Below are positions 1-6,686 of a stretch of DNA of 16,973 nt, piece after piece. Made by a program: the position numbers and the translations under genes. The notes under the pieces were generated by a model. That model searched no databases, was not told the DNA's origin, and saw only the letters and a program-made list of their open reading frames with translations. The DNA is taken from the NCBI GenBank assembly GCA_029983505.1, contig JASBZK010000036.1, positions 1 to 16,973 of the forward strand. The letters are read 5' to 3'. The stretch comes from Porphyromonas sp. GTDB lineage: Bacteria; Bacteroidota; Bacteroidia; Bacteroidales; Porphyromonadaceae. Positions within the stretch are counted from its first letter, which is position 1; each line of letters opens with the position of its first letter.

Positions 1-47
1 CCACTTCCCACTTCCCACTTCCCACTTCCCACTTCCCACTTCCCACT
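1..47. repeat. Heptamer tandem repeat (CCACTTC)n
   Basis: The window opens with six exact copies of CCACTTC and a partial seventh (CCACT), and the array probably continues beyond the left edge. The plus strand has only C, T and A here, so strand composition is strongly skewed. No reading frame of interest runs through it. It looks like an intergenic microsatellite; whether its length varies between strains cannot be seen from one sequence. Confidence 0.95.
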
Positions 48-161
48 AACGAATACGTACTCTTACCTCAATCTTCTTCCTTGACCTCCAATTTTACATA
101 ACACTTATTAGAGGTGCATTGTGAGAAGAGGATAGGGCGACCGGGAGGGGGTCAAAATCTT

Positions 162-400
162 GGTCTGTGTCTCGAACTATTTTAGGTCTGTGCGGAAGGA
201 AGAAAAGACTCGGACCGAAATTTATTTTTTGGTCTGTATCTGAAAGCAATCACCGAAGAGCCACCGATTTGGTCTGTGTCTGGGAGCCGTCGCCGAAAGG
301 ACGTCTGAAATCATTCGTCCAAAAGACGGATGTGTATTCGGTTAATTGGTACATTTGGTATGTTCAAGTTTTGACGCCTCACTTTTTTGTACAGACCAAA
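162..400. repeat. GGTCTGT motif cluster ahead of fabK-like gene
   Basis: GGTCTGTGTCT occurs at 162-172 and 271-281, GGTCTGTATCT at 231-241, and GGTCTGTGCGG at 185-195. The inverted form ACAGACCAAA lies at 391-400, five bases before the start codon at 405. Most copies are preceded by T residues, giving TTGGTCTGT. The cluster could be operator sites or a degraded intergenic repeat; the sequence alone does not decide. Confidence 0.6.
350..357 (+). promoter_or_regulatory. Possible -7 box of the fabK-like gene
   Basis: TACATTTG matches the Bacteroidota -7 consensus TAnnTTTG and lies 47 bases ahead of the ATG at 405. No good TTTG-like -33 box sits at the expected 19-21 base spacing, so this is a weak call. 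Confidence 0.35.
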
Positions 401-404
401 CGAT

Positions 405-1352
405 ATGATACCAACGACTTTCGAGAATAATCCTATTTGTAAACTTTTTGAGATCAAGTGCCCGGTGATCTCCGGCGGGATGATCTGGTGCTCCGGTCCT
501 GAGCTCGCAGCTGCCGTAAGCGGGGCAGGCGGTCTGGGACTTCTCGGCTCCGGGTCTATGCGCCCCGATGACTTGAGGGAAAATATCCGCAAAGTGCGGG
601 CGCTCACGGATAAGCCTTTCGGGGTCAATATCCCAATCAGCACAAATAAGTATTCCGAAGCCAACGTGCAAGTGGTTTTGGAGGAGAAGCCCCCCGTCGT
701 CTTCACCTCTGCTGGCAACCCCAAGACCTACACCAAGATTCTGAAAGACGCCGGGATGACCGTGGCTCATGTGGTGAGCAGCAGCAAGTTTGCCCGCAAA
801 GTCGAGGAAGCCGGATGCGATGCCGTTGTGGCAGAGGGTTTTGAGGCCGGCGGACACAACGGACGCGAAGAGACGACGACGCTGTGCCTTCTCCCTGACG
901 TGTGCGACTCAGTGTCCATCCCCGTGATTGCGGCAGGCGGGATTGCGTCCGGTCGGGCGATGGCGGCCGCCTTTTGCCTCGGAGCAGTGGGCGTACAGAT
1001 CGGTACTGCGTTTGCCCTCTCTAAGGAAAGCGCCGCCCATCCCGCTTTCAAGGACTATTGCCTCACACTTGGCGAAGGTGACACGATGCTTTTGTACAAA
1101 AAGGTCTCCCCTACCCGATTGGTCAAAGGCGCCTATTTCGACCTCATCAAAGAAGCCGAAGACCGTGGCGCTTCCGCAGACGAACTTCGCGGGATAAAAG
1201 GCGTAGGGCGTGCCCGCGAGGGTATGGCACTCGGTAACCTCGCGGATGGAGAGCTGGAAATAGGCCAAGCCGCTTCCCAAATCACTTCCATCCGCCCCGC
1301 CTCTGCCATTCTCTCAGAAATCGTCTCCGACTTCCGCCTCACCCTTTCGTAA
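405..1352 (+). CDS. fabK: FabK-type enoyl-ACP reductase / nitronate monooxygenase family flavoprotein
   Basis: This 315-aa FMN-dependent TIM-barrel protein probably reduces enoyl-ACP in the last step of fatty-acid elongation in the cytoplasm. SGGMIW (23-28) and the VSGAGGLG region form the N-terminal FMN site. EAGGHNG (147-153) carries the family's active-site His at 151. AAGGI (176-180) and GVQIGTAFALS (196-206) bind the flavin phosphate. The blocks DKPFGVNI, SAGNP and AEGFEAGGH resemble streptococcal FabK more than nitropropane dioxygenases, but a nitronate monooxygenase role cannot be excluded. I chose the ATG at 405, because a TTG at 387 would add six residues not expected in the family. 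An 8-bp inverted repeat spans the stop codon. It is a single gene followed by a transposable element. Confidence 0.85.
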   Translation: MIPTTFENNPICKLFEIKCPVISGGMIWCSGPELAAAVSGAGGLGLLGSGSMRPDDLRENIRKVRALTDKPFGVNIPISTNKYSEANVQVVLEEKPPVVFTSAGNPKTYTKILKDAGMTVAHVVSSSKFARKVEEAGCDAVVAEGFEAGGHNGREETTTLCLLPDVCDSVSIPVIAAGGIASGRAMAAAFCLGAVGVQIGTAFALSKESAAHPAFKDYCLTLGEGDTMLLYKKVSPTRLVKGAYFDLIKEAEDRGASADELRGIKGVGRAREGMALGNLADGELEIGQAASQITSIRPASAILSEIVSDFRLTLS

Positions 1353-1360
1353 AAAGGGTG
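1340..1360 (+). terminator. Possible weak terminator hairpin over the fabK-like stop codon
   Basis: CACCCTTT (1340-1347) and AAAGGGTG (1353-1360) form a perfect 8-bp stem with a 5-base loop that includes the stop codon. No T-run follows, so intrinsic termination is uncertain. Confidence 0.35.
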
Positions 1361-1437
1361 CAAGAGGCGTCAGCTGAGCAGGTAACGAACAAACGGAGGG
1401 ATAAGTTTGCCATCGGGAGCCAGCCCTGCGGACGAGA

Positions 1438-1548
1438 AGTGAGCGTAGCTCGAAGAGCTACAAATATCACAGCCTCGGGTCGCAGCCCCGGAGGGGCGAG
1501 ACCCGAGGACAAGGAGCAAATCAAACTGTAGAGGGTCGAAGACCCTCA
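1438..1548. repeat. Left arm of the transposase element
   Basis: This is an inverted copy of 2107-2217. It holds three stem-loops: GTAGCTC/GAGCTAC (1445-1461, GAA loop); CCTCGGGT/ACCCGAGG (1473-1508) with an inner GCCCC/GGGGC stem; and GAGGGTC/GACCCTC (1531-1547, GAA loop). Such hairpins are the single-stranded recognition elements expected for HUH Y1 transposases. Confidence 0.85.
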
Positions 1549-1590
1549 CCTCTCTACGCGTAATAGGTGCCTCGGACGATAATAATTATA

Positions 1591-1598
1591 TACCTTTG
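1591..1598 (+). promoter_or_regulatory. -7 box ahead of the transposase
   Basis: TACCTTTG fits TAnnTTTG and lies 28 bases before the transposase ATG at 1627. No clear -33 box is seen at the right spacing. TACCT (1591-1595) is also mirrored by AGGTA (1601-1605), forming a small 5-bp stem. Confidence 0.4.
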
Positions 1599-1626
1599 GG
1601 AGGTATCATATAAACCACCCTATGAT

Positions 1627-2104
1627 ATGTCGTACAATAACGTTTATCTTCACATCGTATTTGCGGTGAAATACAGGAAAAGGCTGGTGAATGAAGAACT
1701 GAGAGAAATGATACAGGGGGTTAATGGTAAATGTCTGTAAAAAACATGGTTTTAAGAAGATAGAGATTTATTGTAATCCCGACCATGTACACCTACTTGT
1801 TCAAAACAGCCCCACCACGGCGATTAGCACACTTATTCAAGACTTAAAAGTAAAATCCAATCTCGTGATGAATAGGTATACTGATCCACGGCGACCTTTT
1901 AAGTGGCAAAGAGAGTATGCGGTACACGGCTATACAGCACAACACATCGCAAGGATAGCCGAATATATTAGAAACCAGCCGGAGCATCATAAAACATATA
2001 CCTTTGAAGAAGAGCTTAGACTTATATTGGGACAAACAGAGACTGAATATAACGAAGAATACTTAACCCACATCTTGCCCGAAATCGAAATAGAGAGTGA
2101 ATGA
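1627..2104 (+). pseudogene. tnpA: IS200/IS605 family Y1 transposase (TnpA), frameshifted
   Basis: The first frame starts at 1627 with MSYNNVYLHIVFAVKYRK and ends at a TAA (1738-1740) after 37 residues. The rest lies in the +1 frame and reads through to 2104. The downstream part has the HUH pair in DHVHLLV and YIRNQ, in which Tyr and Gln four residues later match the catalytic Tyr and metal-binding Gln of TnpA. Joined, the product is about 155 aa, normal for the family. The shift is best explained by one extra G in the G5 run at 1716-1720; four Gs would restore an open frame. The site does not form an X XXY YYZ slippery heptamer, so I treat it as a mutation or sequencing error rather than programmed frameshifting. 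Confidence 0.85.
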
Positions 2105-2106
2105 GA

Positions 2107-2217
2107 TGAGGGTCTTCGACCCTCTGTTTTTTTGTTTGCTCCCTTTCTTCAGGTCTCGCCCCTTTGGGGCTGCGACCCGAGGCTATGAGATTTGTAGCTC
2201 TCCGAGCTACGCTCGCT
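2107..2217. repeat. Right arm of the transposase element
   Basis: This is an inverted copy of 1438-1548, starting three bases after the transposase stop codon. It has the same three stem-loops in reverse order: GAGGGTC/GACCCTC (2108-2124), a central GC-rich hairpin (about 2152-2182), and GTAGCTC/GAGCTAC (2194-2210). Confidence 0.85.
2108..2133 (+). terminator. Intrinsic terminator of the transposase
   Basis: A perfect 7-bp stem (GAGGGTC, TTC loop, GACCCTC) is followed by TG and seven Ts (2127-2133). It begins four bases after the stop codon. The mirrored hairpin in the left arm has no T-run after it on either strand, so only this copy should terminate. Confidence 0.7.
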
Positions 2218-2283
2218 TACCCGCCCACTCCGCGGTCCCTACTCTTCTCCTTTAACTTGCGGAATTGAGGGGGCGTATTTTCC

Positions 2284-2315
2284 CTTGCAACTTTCTGGAA
2301 TAAAGGATACATTTG
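2284..2315 (+). promoter_or_regulatory. Bacteroides-type promoter of the lipoprotein gene
   Basis: CTTG (2284-2287), 20 bases, then TACATTTG (2308-2315): a good match to the Bacteroidota -33/-7 promoter. Transcription would begin near 2322. That places the ATG at 2325 almost on the start site and supports the later ATG at 2391. Confidence 0.65.
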
Positions 2316-2390
2316 TAGAAAATAATGGGAATCCCTATCCTCCGGAAAACGGTCGAATTGAAAACAACTTTTAAGCCCACGGTATGCGGT

Positions 2391-2762
2391 ATGAAGGTTA
2401 ATTATTTACTACACTCTCTGCTGTTTTTGTTGCTGTCTTTTTGTGCTATTTCCTGTCTTGACGACAATAAAGAGCTTGATTGGTCAAAAGAAAAGATTGT
2501 TGTGATCTCTTCGGAAATTGTACCGGTAGAGATTTTTGGTGGTCCAAAGTATGTTGATGGTATGCTGATTAGAATTGATGGAGAAAATAGATGGAAAGCA
2601 TATCCCGTAGGTTTTATTGACGGATTCGAGTTTGAGCCGGGATATTTATATGTTCTTAAGGTGGAGGTGATTCATCTGGCGAATCCACCTATGGATAGTC
2701 TCAATGTACGGTTTAAACTGCTCTCTCTTATATCTAAAACGAAGGTAGGGAATCAGTCATAA
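2391..2762 (+). CDS. DUF4377 domain lipoprotein
   Basis: The protein is 123 aa and of unknown function. It starts with MKVNYLL and a hydrophobic signal peptide ending in a lipobox (A19-I-S-C22), so it should be exported and lipidated on Cys22. The residues after Cys (LDDN) are acidic, as in the Bacteroidota signal that sends lipoproteins to the outer face of the outer membrane. The C-terminal half shows the DUF4377 pattern: WKAYP, IDGFEFEPGYLYVLKVE, NPP, and a final LISK. An upstream in-frame ATG (2325) would add 22 residues ahead of the signal peptide and is unlikely. The gene has its own promoter and is visibly AT-richer than its neighbours, as is the transposase next door, which hints at a recently acquired patch. 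Confidence 0.75.
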   Translation: MKVNYLLHSLLFLLLSFCAISCLDDNKELDWSKEKIVVISSEIVPVEIFGGPKYVDGMLIRIDGENRWKAYPVGFIDGFEFEPGYLYVLKVEVIHLANPPMDSLNVRFKLLSLISKTKVGNQS

Positions 2763-2950
2763 TAGACGCAACTCGATGGGGGATACAGCCCATTGTGCGC
2801 CCCTACGACAAGAAGAAAAGGGGGAATAACGGGGTATGCAAGAAGAGAGGAGAAAAGTTAGGGTACGACAAGGAGACGCAACCCGGTTCATTCCGAGACC
2901 TTTAATAAACCTCCGCCGTCCCGTAACTTTCTACCCCATACTCCCGCGGG

Positions 2951-2983
2951 CTTGCAGACGGAGCCTTTTCGATCGTATCTTTG
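2951..2983 (+). promoter_or_regulatory. Orphan promoter-like sequence
   Basis: CTTG (2951-2954), 21 bases, then TATCTTTG (2976-2983): this fits the Bacteroidota consensus. Only a 19-codon frame starting at 3044 follows before the antisense end of the nitrilase gene. It may be a chance match or may drive a small or antisense RNA. Confidence 0.35.
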
Positions 2984-3063
2984 TAGTCCCCAAAGCTCTT
3001 AGACACGCTGAATCCACAAAGTGCCACCGCAGATAGTCAAACTTTTATGCGGAAGAAAGTTTA

Positions 3064-3081
3064 TTTTCCAATGGCGGAAAA
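3064..3081 (-). terminator. Possible terminator at the end of the minus-strand operon
   Basis: TTTTCC (3064-3069) and GGAAAA (3076-3081) form a 6-bp AT-rich stem about 30 bases beyond the nitrilase stop. It is weak and lacks a clean T-run on the minus strand, so this is only a candidate. Confidence 0.3.
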
Positions 3082-3110
3082 TTCACCCGTCGGCATAAGC
3101 GGATGAAGAC

Positions 3111-3908
3111 TCATAATGAGAAAGAATCGAGAGTGTCGAGGACAGGGAAAGATTTGCGGGTGGTAGCAAGCTCGTCAGCGGAAAGCGTGGCGGTGAGCCA
3201 GCCGGCACGGGCGGGGTCTCCGACGGCAATAGAAGTCCCCCACGCATCATATACGGCAGAGAGCCCGGGATAATGCAAATCGGCGGGACCTTTTCCGACG
3301 CGGTTCGTGGCGGCCACGAAAGCTTGGTTTTCGATGGCGCGGGCTTTAAGGAGCGTTTGCCAGTGTTCCTGTCTCGGCTCGGGCCAATTGGCGCAGAAGA
3401 GCAGAAGGTCATAGAGACCAAGGCTGCGGTCTTGGCGTAGCCAAATAGGGAAGCGGAGATCGTAGCAGACGGCGAGGCGTATTTGGAAATCTTTGTACGC
3501 AATCTGCACCCGCCTGTCTCCCGCGCTGAAGTACTTCTTTTCGCCTCCGGGACCAAAGAGTTGGTGCTTGGGGTAATAGCCGATCTCTTTTCCGCTCTCG
3601 TCTACGAAAAAGGCGCTATTGGAGAGTTTGCCATTCGCTAACGGTTCGATAAGCGAGCCGTACACGGCGGTGCCGTACTCCGATGCCAGTGCTTTCATCG
3701 CTTCCCTACCCTTTTGGAACGCCTCTTCAATCAGCTCTCGATCCAATTCTTCTTTCGTGGTCATAAAGCCGGTGGTCCACATCTCGGGCAGTACCGCTAT
3801 GTCCGTCTTTTCCGGCAGAGTGCGGAAAAAGTCACGGACAGCACGGAGATTGGCTTCGTAGTCTTTTTGTTTCTGCTCCATCTGAAGGAGCGAGACCGTC
3901 AGTTTCAC
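3111..3908 (-). CDS. Carbon-nitrogen hydrolase, omega-amidase (YafV/NIT2-like)
   Basis: This is a 265-aa nitrilase-superfamily enzyme with the full catalytic triad: Glu42 in LPEM, Lys114 in PKHQLF, and Cys148 in VCYDLRFP. The blocks WTTGF after the Glu, and ANWPEPRQEHWQTLLKARAI with NRVG, match the YafV / omega-amidase branch. That branch hydrolyses 2-oxoglutaramate and 2-oxosuccinamate (metabolite repair after glutamine and asparagine transamination). Length is normal and no signal peptide is present, so it should be cytoplasmic. The start is GTG and overlaps the acyltransferase stop by four bases (GTGA), pointing to translational coupling. It is the last gene of the minus-strand cluster. 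The exact substrate is inferred from family resemblance only. Confidence 0.85.
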   Translation of the reverse strand: MKLTVSLLQMEQKQKDYEANLRAVRDFFRTLPEKTDIAVLPEMWTTGFMTTKEELDRELIEEAFQKGREAMKALASEYGTAVYGSLIEPLANGKLSNSAFFVDESGKEIGYYPKHQLFGPGGEKKYFSAGDRRVQIAYKDFQIRLAVCYDLRFPIWLRQDRSLGLYDLLLFCANWPEPRQEHWQTLLKARAIENQAFVAATNRVGKGPADLHYPGLSAVYDAWGTSIAVGDPARAGWLTATLSADELATTRKSFPVLDTLDSFSL

Positions 3909-4471
3909 TTGTGGAGGTCGTCAAAGAGTGCGGGGTAGAGCGCCATTTCCTTCGTAAAGAAGGAGCGAATGAACTCGATGTCCTTCTCTATGTCGCCCGT
4001 GGGGTTGAATATCTTGAGGATGCCGACCTCTTTGCGCTTGTAGTCTATCTTGGTGATTTCGATCGGTACTTTGGCAAGGTCGGCGATGCGGAGGAAGCCC
4101 GTTTTCCACTTTTCGACCCCTCTCCGGGATCCTTCCGGGGCAATGGCGAGATGAAGGATGGGATGATGCTTGAAGGCATCCGCCATCGCCTGCACCGTTC
4201 CTCCGCCCTTTCGGCGACTCACGGAGACGCCTCCGATGGCTTTGAAGAAATAATTCAGGGGGAAGACGAACCAGTCTTTCTTAATCAGGAAGTTGGGCTT
4301 ACCGTAATAGGCGAGGTAATAGAAGAGACCGACGAAGAAGTCTATGTTGGAAGTATGAGGTGCGACAGCCATAACCGACTGCTTAGGGCGATTCTCGATG
4401 AGGATGGGTTTCCACCCCATCCAATCGAGAACCTTTGCCCAAAATTTTGATTTCGGGAGAATAGAGATCAT
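3905..4471 (-). CDS. PlsC-like 1-acylglycerol-3-phosphate acyltransferase family protein
   Basis: This 188-aa protein of the glycerolipid acyltransferase superfamily has the catalytic H-x4-D box (His39 to Asp44 in HTSNID) and the glycerophosphate-binding motif PEGSRR (112-117). Between them lies GGVSVSRRKG (80-89), the usual third block. It is shorter than E. coli PlsC (about 245 aa) and starts close to the HX4D box, so it belongs to a compact subgroup. Its acceptor may be lysophosphatidic acid or another lipid. It likely acts at the inner face of the cytoplasmic membrane. Its ATG overlaps the ZupT stop (ATGA) and its stop overlaps the nitrilase start, so all three should be co-translated. 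Confidence 0.8.
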   Translation of the reverse strand: MISILPKSKFWAKVLDWMGWKPILIENRPKQSVMAVAPHTSNIDFFVGLFYYLAYYGKPNFLIKKDWFVFPLNYFFKAIGGVSVSRRKGGGTVQAMADAFKHHPILHLAIAPEGSRRGVEKWKTGFLRIADLAKVPIEITKIDYKRKEVGILKIFNPTGDIEKDIEFIRSFFTKEMALYPALFDDLHK

Positions 4472-5280
4472 AAGATAAGTAGAGTGAGCGCCATTACCGC
4501 CATACCGATCACGAGACCAAGGATCGCGAGATGGTGTTTGCCATAAGCTTCGGCCGTCGGCAGGAGTTCGTCCAGTGAGATGTAGACCATAATGCCGGCA
4601 ATGACGGCATTAAGTATCGCAAGGAGCGAGGGCGTGAGGAATGGCGAAAGGATGAGATATGCCACGAAGGCACCGACCGGCTCGGCAAGCCCGGAGGAAA
4701 AAGAGACCCAAAAGGCCTTTTTGCGATTGCCGGAAGCATAGAAAATCGGCACCGCGACGGAGATACCTTCGGGGATGTTGTGGATAGCGATGGCGACGGC
4801 AATGGGTATGGCGAGCGTCGTGTCATTGAGGGCAGTGAGGAATGTGACCATCCCCTCCGGAAAGTTGTGTATAGCGATGACGAGCGCGCTCATCAGCCCT
4901 ACCCTGCGCAGGCTACCCTGTTTGTCCGGAGAGGGGGCTTGTGACCCGGCTATATCTTCGACAGCGTGGACTTCGTGGGGGTTTTCGTCCTCGGGGATCA
5001 CGAAGTCGAGCAACATAATCAGCAAGATACCTCCGAAGAAAGCCAGCACGCCAAAGAGTTCGCCACGGAAGTCCCCATACGCAGGTCTGAGGACATCCAG
5101 AGAGGAAGACAAGAGCTCCATAAAGGAGATATAAATCATCACCCCTGCAGAAAGCCCGAGGGAGAGAGCCAAAAGGGAAGGATTGGTCCGCTTGGCCACT
5201 AACGCGATACCGCTTCCGATTCCTGTCGAAAGCCCTGCGAAAAGTGTCAGTCCAAGGGCGTAAAGCACTGCCGAATCCAT
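4468..5280 (-). CDS. zupT: ZIP-family divalent metal transporter, ZupT-like
   Basis: This 270-aa inner-membrane protein has about eight hydrophobic segments. It carries the two ZIP signature motifs HNFPEG (138-143) and HNIPEG (167-172), whose His, Asn and Glu residues form the binuclear metal site. A hydrophilic loop at about 97-126 (acidic, with two His) separates the third and fourth segments, as in other ZupT proteins. It probably imports zinc and possibly Fe2+, Mn2+ or Co2+. It starts 21 bases after murF and overlaps the acyltransferase start by four bases. No Zur- or Fur-type operator was recognised, so metal regulation is not evident here. Confidence 0.88.
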   Translation of the reverse strand: MDSAVLYALGLTLFAGLSTGIGSGIALVAKRTNPSLLALSLGLSAGVMIYISFMELLSSSLDVLRPAYGDFRGELFGVLAFFGGILLIMLLDFVIPEDENPHEVHAVEDIAGSQAPSPDKQGSLRRVGLMSALVIAIHNFPEGMVTFLTALNDTTLAIPIAVAIAIHNIPEGISVAVPIFYASGNRKKAFWVSFSSGLAEPVGAFVAYLILSPFLTPSLLAILNAVIAGIMVYISLDELLPTAEAYGKHHLAILGLVIGMAVMALTLLIL

Positions 5281-5301
5281 AAGTCTGAGAGATGCGGTAA
5301 G

Positions 5302-6621
5302 TTACTGATAAAGCTCCCGGAGTGCGGAGAGGACTTTTTCCAAAGCGATGCCGCGAGAGCCCTTGATGAGGATGCAGGAGCCGTCGGTGACACGGACATC
5401 GGAGAGGTGACGCACAAGGTCGTCCGAAGTCTCATATACGGGGAAAATGCCGTCCGCCGCCTTCCGAAACTCTTTGCCACACAGATAGGGCGTGATTTCG
5501 GGTTCCGACTTGAGCCACTCGACCACTGCAGTGTGCTCGGCTTCGGAAGCCGTCCCAAGCTCCAGCATATCCCCAAGGATGGCAATCTTGCGGGGTAGAG
5601 AGAGCTCAGCCAAGTTCTTGAGCGCTGCCATCATACTGGAGGGGTTGGCGTTGTAAGCATCCATAATCACGGTGATGCCGTTACTCCACTCGATAACTTG
5701 CGAACGACTATTCGAAGGGTAATATCCTTCAACAGCCGTTTTGACTTGCTCCGGGCTGACGCCGAAATGCAAGCCCACAGCCGTGGCAGCAAGGACGTTT
5801 TGGTAATTGTATTTTCCTGTGAGGTGCGTCCGAATCTCTATGGACTTTTCAGCAGGAAAGACGCTCATTTCGAGAAAAGGATGATCCCGAAGGATAACAC
5901 CCGAGAGACCCGGGTGCCTGTCTTTGTCCAACCCGTAAGTAACCGTGGCAAAAGAAGCCCATTTGGCAAAAAGCCTCGGGTCATCCGCGTTGAGAAAATA
6001 GGTTCCGCCATGCGCTTTAAGATACTTCGGCAGTTCACTTTTGGCCTCAAGCACCCCTTCTATCGAGCCAAAGCCTTCAAGATGCGCCTTCCCCACATTC
6101 GTAATCAGGCCGACTGTCGGATGAGCGATAGAGGCCAAAAGCGCTATTTCTCCCGCCCCTGAGGCGCCCATTTCTACAAGCGCAATCTCGTGCTTTTCTG
6201 TAAGTCGGAGCAGCGTCAGAGGCACCCCGATATGGTTATTGAAGTTCCCCTCGGTGGAAAGAACGGCGTACTTTTGGGCGAGGACAGAGCGGGTCAGCTC
6301 TTTGGTCGTCGTCTTCCCATTGGTTCCCGTTATGGCGATAACCGGGATGTCGAAGTGCATCCTATGGGTGTGTGCCAGTTCCTGCAACGCCACAAGCGTA
6401 TCCGGCACATAAAGGCACCGATTGTCTTTCCGGGCAAGCCCTTCGTCGCTTACGACCGCATAAGCAGCTCCATCGCTAAGTGCTTGGAGCGCAAACGCAT
6501 TCCCGTCAAAACGAGGACCGGAGAGCGCGAAGAAAAAGTCTCCCTTTTCCACCTTGCGCGAATCCGTGCAGATATGGGGATGCTTTAGGAAATAGGGGTA
6601 AAGAGTAGAATTGGCGTTCAT
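5302..6621 (-). CDS. murF: UDP-N-acetylmuramoyl-tripeptide--D-alanyl-D-alanine ligase
   Basis: MurF adds D-Ala-D-Ala to the UDP-MurNAc-tripeptide, the last cytoplasmic step of peptidoglycan precursor synthesis. The protein is 439 aa (E. coli 452). The N-terminal domain has CTDSRKVEKGDFFFAL, the typical MurE/MurF substrate-binding start. The ATP loop GTNGKTT is at 99-105, followed by EGNFNNHIGVPLTLL and the MGAS segment. The C-terminal domain has DAYNANPSSM and LGDMLELG, both characteristic of MurF. I chose the ATG at 6621; an in-frame start at 6687 would add 22 residues rich in aromatics that read through the upstream repeat region. It sits alone rather than in a mur/dcw cluster, between tyrS and zupT. 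Confidence 0.93.
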   Translation of the reverse strand: MNANSTLYPYFLKHPHICTDSRKVEKGDFFFALSGPRFDGNAFALQALSDGAAYAVVSDEGLARKDNRCLYVPDTLVALQELAHTHRMHFDIPVIAITGTNGKTTTKELTRSVLAQKYAVLSTEGNFNNHIGVPLTLLRLTEKHEIALVEMGASGAGEIALLASIAHPTVGLITNVGKAHLEGFGSIEGVLEAKSELPKYLKAHGGTYFLNADDPRLFAKWASFATVTYGLDKDRHPGLSGVILRDHPFLEMSVFPAEKSIEIRTHLTGKYNYQNVLAATAVGLHFGVSPEQVKTAVEGYYPSNSRSQVIEWSNGITVIMDAYNANPSSMMAALKNLAELSLPRKIAILGDMLELGTASEAEHTAVVEWLKSEPEITPYLCGKEFRKAADGIFPVYETSDDLVRHLSDVRVTDGSCILIKGSRGIALEKVLSALRELYQ

Positions 6622-6686
6622 AGAGGGAGAATAAAAGTCCTCGAAATCAATCGCAATCTCATACGGGCATAGAAGACCTCGAGACA

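Larger units (their letters stand above)
1..404. other. Non-coding region upstream of fabK-like gene
   Basis: I see no credible gene in this stretch. It holds the heptamer array at 1-47. It also has four direct GGTCTGT motifs (starting at 162, 185, 231 and 271) and an inverted one (391-397). A segment at about 200-222 (AGAAAAGACTCGGACCGAAA) resembles motifs found in three other gaps of the window. The open frame at 167-430 has no family resemblance and runs into the fabK-like gene in another frame. Confidence 0.7.
1438..2217 (+). mobile_element. IS200/IS605-type element with inverted palindromic arms and a frameshifted transposase
   Basis: The unit is about 780 bp: a Y1 transposase gene between two 111-bp arms that are inverted copies of each other. 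By hand count about 95 of 111 positions match without gaps. Each arm contains three hairpins with short loops. Classical IS200/IS605 elements have subterminal hairpins but no long terminal inverted repeats. This layout is therefore closer to transposases flanked by inverted REP-type palindromes. I could not identify a target duplication, which Y1 elements do not make. The exact ends are uncertain, since weak similarity may continue past both arms. Confidence 0.7.
2763..3110. other. Gap between convergent lipoprotein and nitrilase genes
   Basis: I find no supportable gene. The stretch has two direct-repeat words: GACGCAACTCG (2765-2775) against GACGCAACCCG (2875-2885), and TACGACAAG, which occurs once near 2814 and again near 2864. 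It also has a promoter-like pair at 2951-2983 and a small inverted repeat at 3064-3081. The 66-residue frame at 2836-3036 is highly basic, has no signal or motif, and is probably not a gene. Confidence 0.6.

Noticed and set aside
167..430. 87-residue plus-strand open frame before the fabK-like gene
   Set aside because: It runs through the repeat-rich leader and overlaps the fabK-like start in another frame; no family features.
311..857. Minus-strand frames of 137 and 171 residues
   Set aside because: They are antisense to the well-supported fabK-like gene and show no recognisable domains.
1716..1740. Programmed ribosomal frameshift in the transposase
   Set aside because: No X XXY YYZ heptamer, and a -1 slip at the G-run meets a stop at once. 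A +1 or single-base error explains it more simply.
2836..3036. 66-residue basic plus-strand frame
   Set aside because: Arg-rich, without a motif or a promoter at the right place; a chance frame in a GC-balanced gap.
3911..4450. 179-residue frame opposite the acyltransferase
   Set aside because: The acyltransferase on the other strand has the HX4D and PEGSRR motifs; the opposite frame is its shadow.
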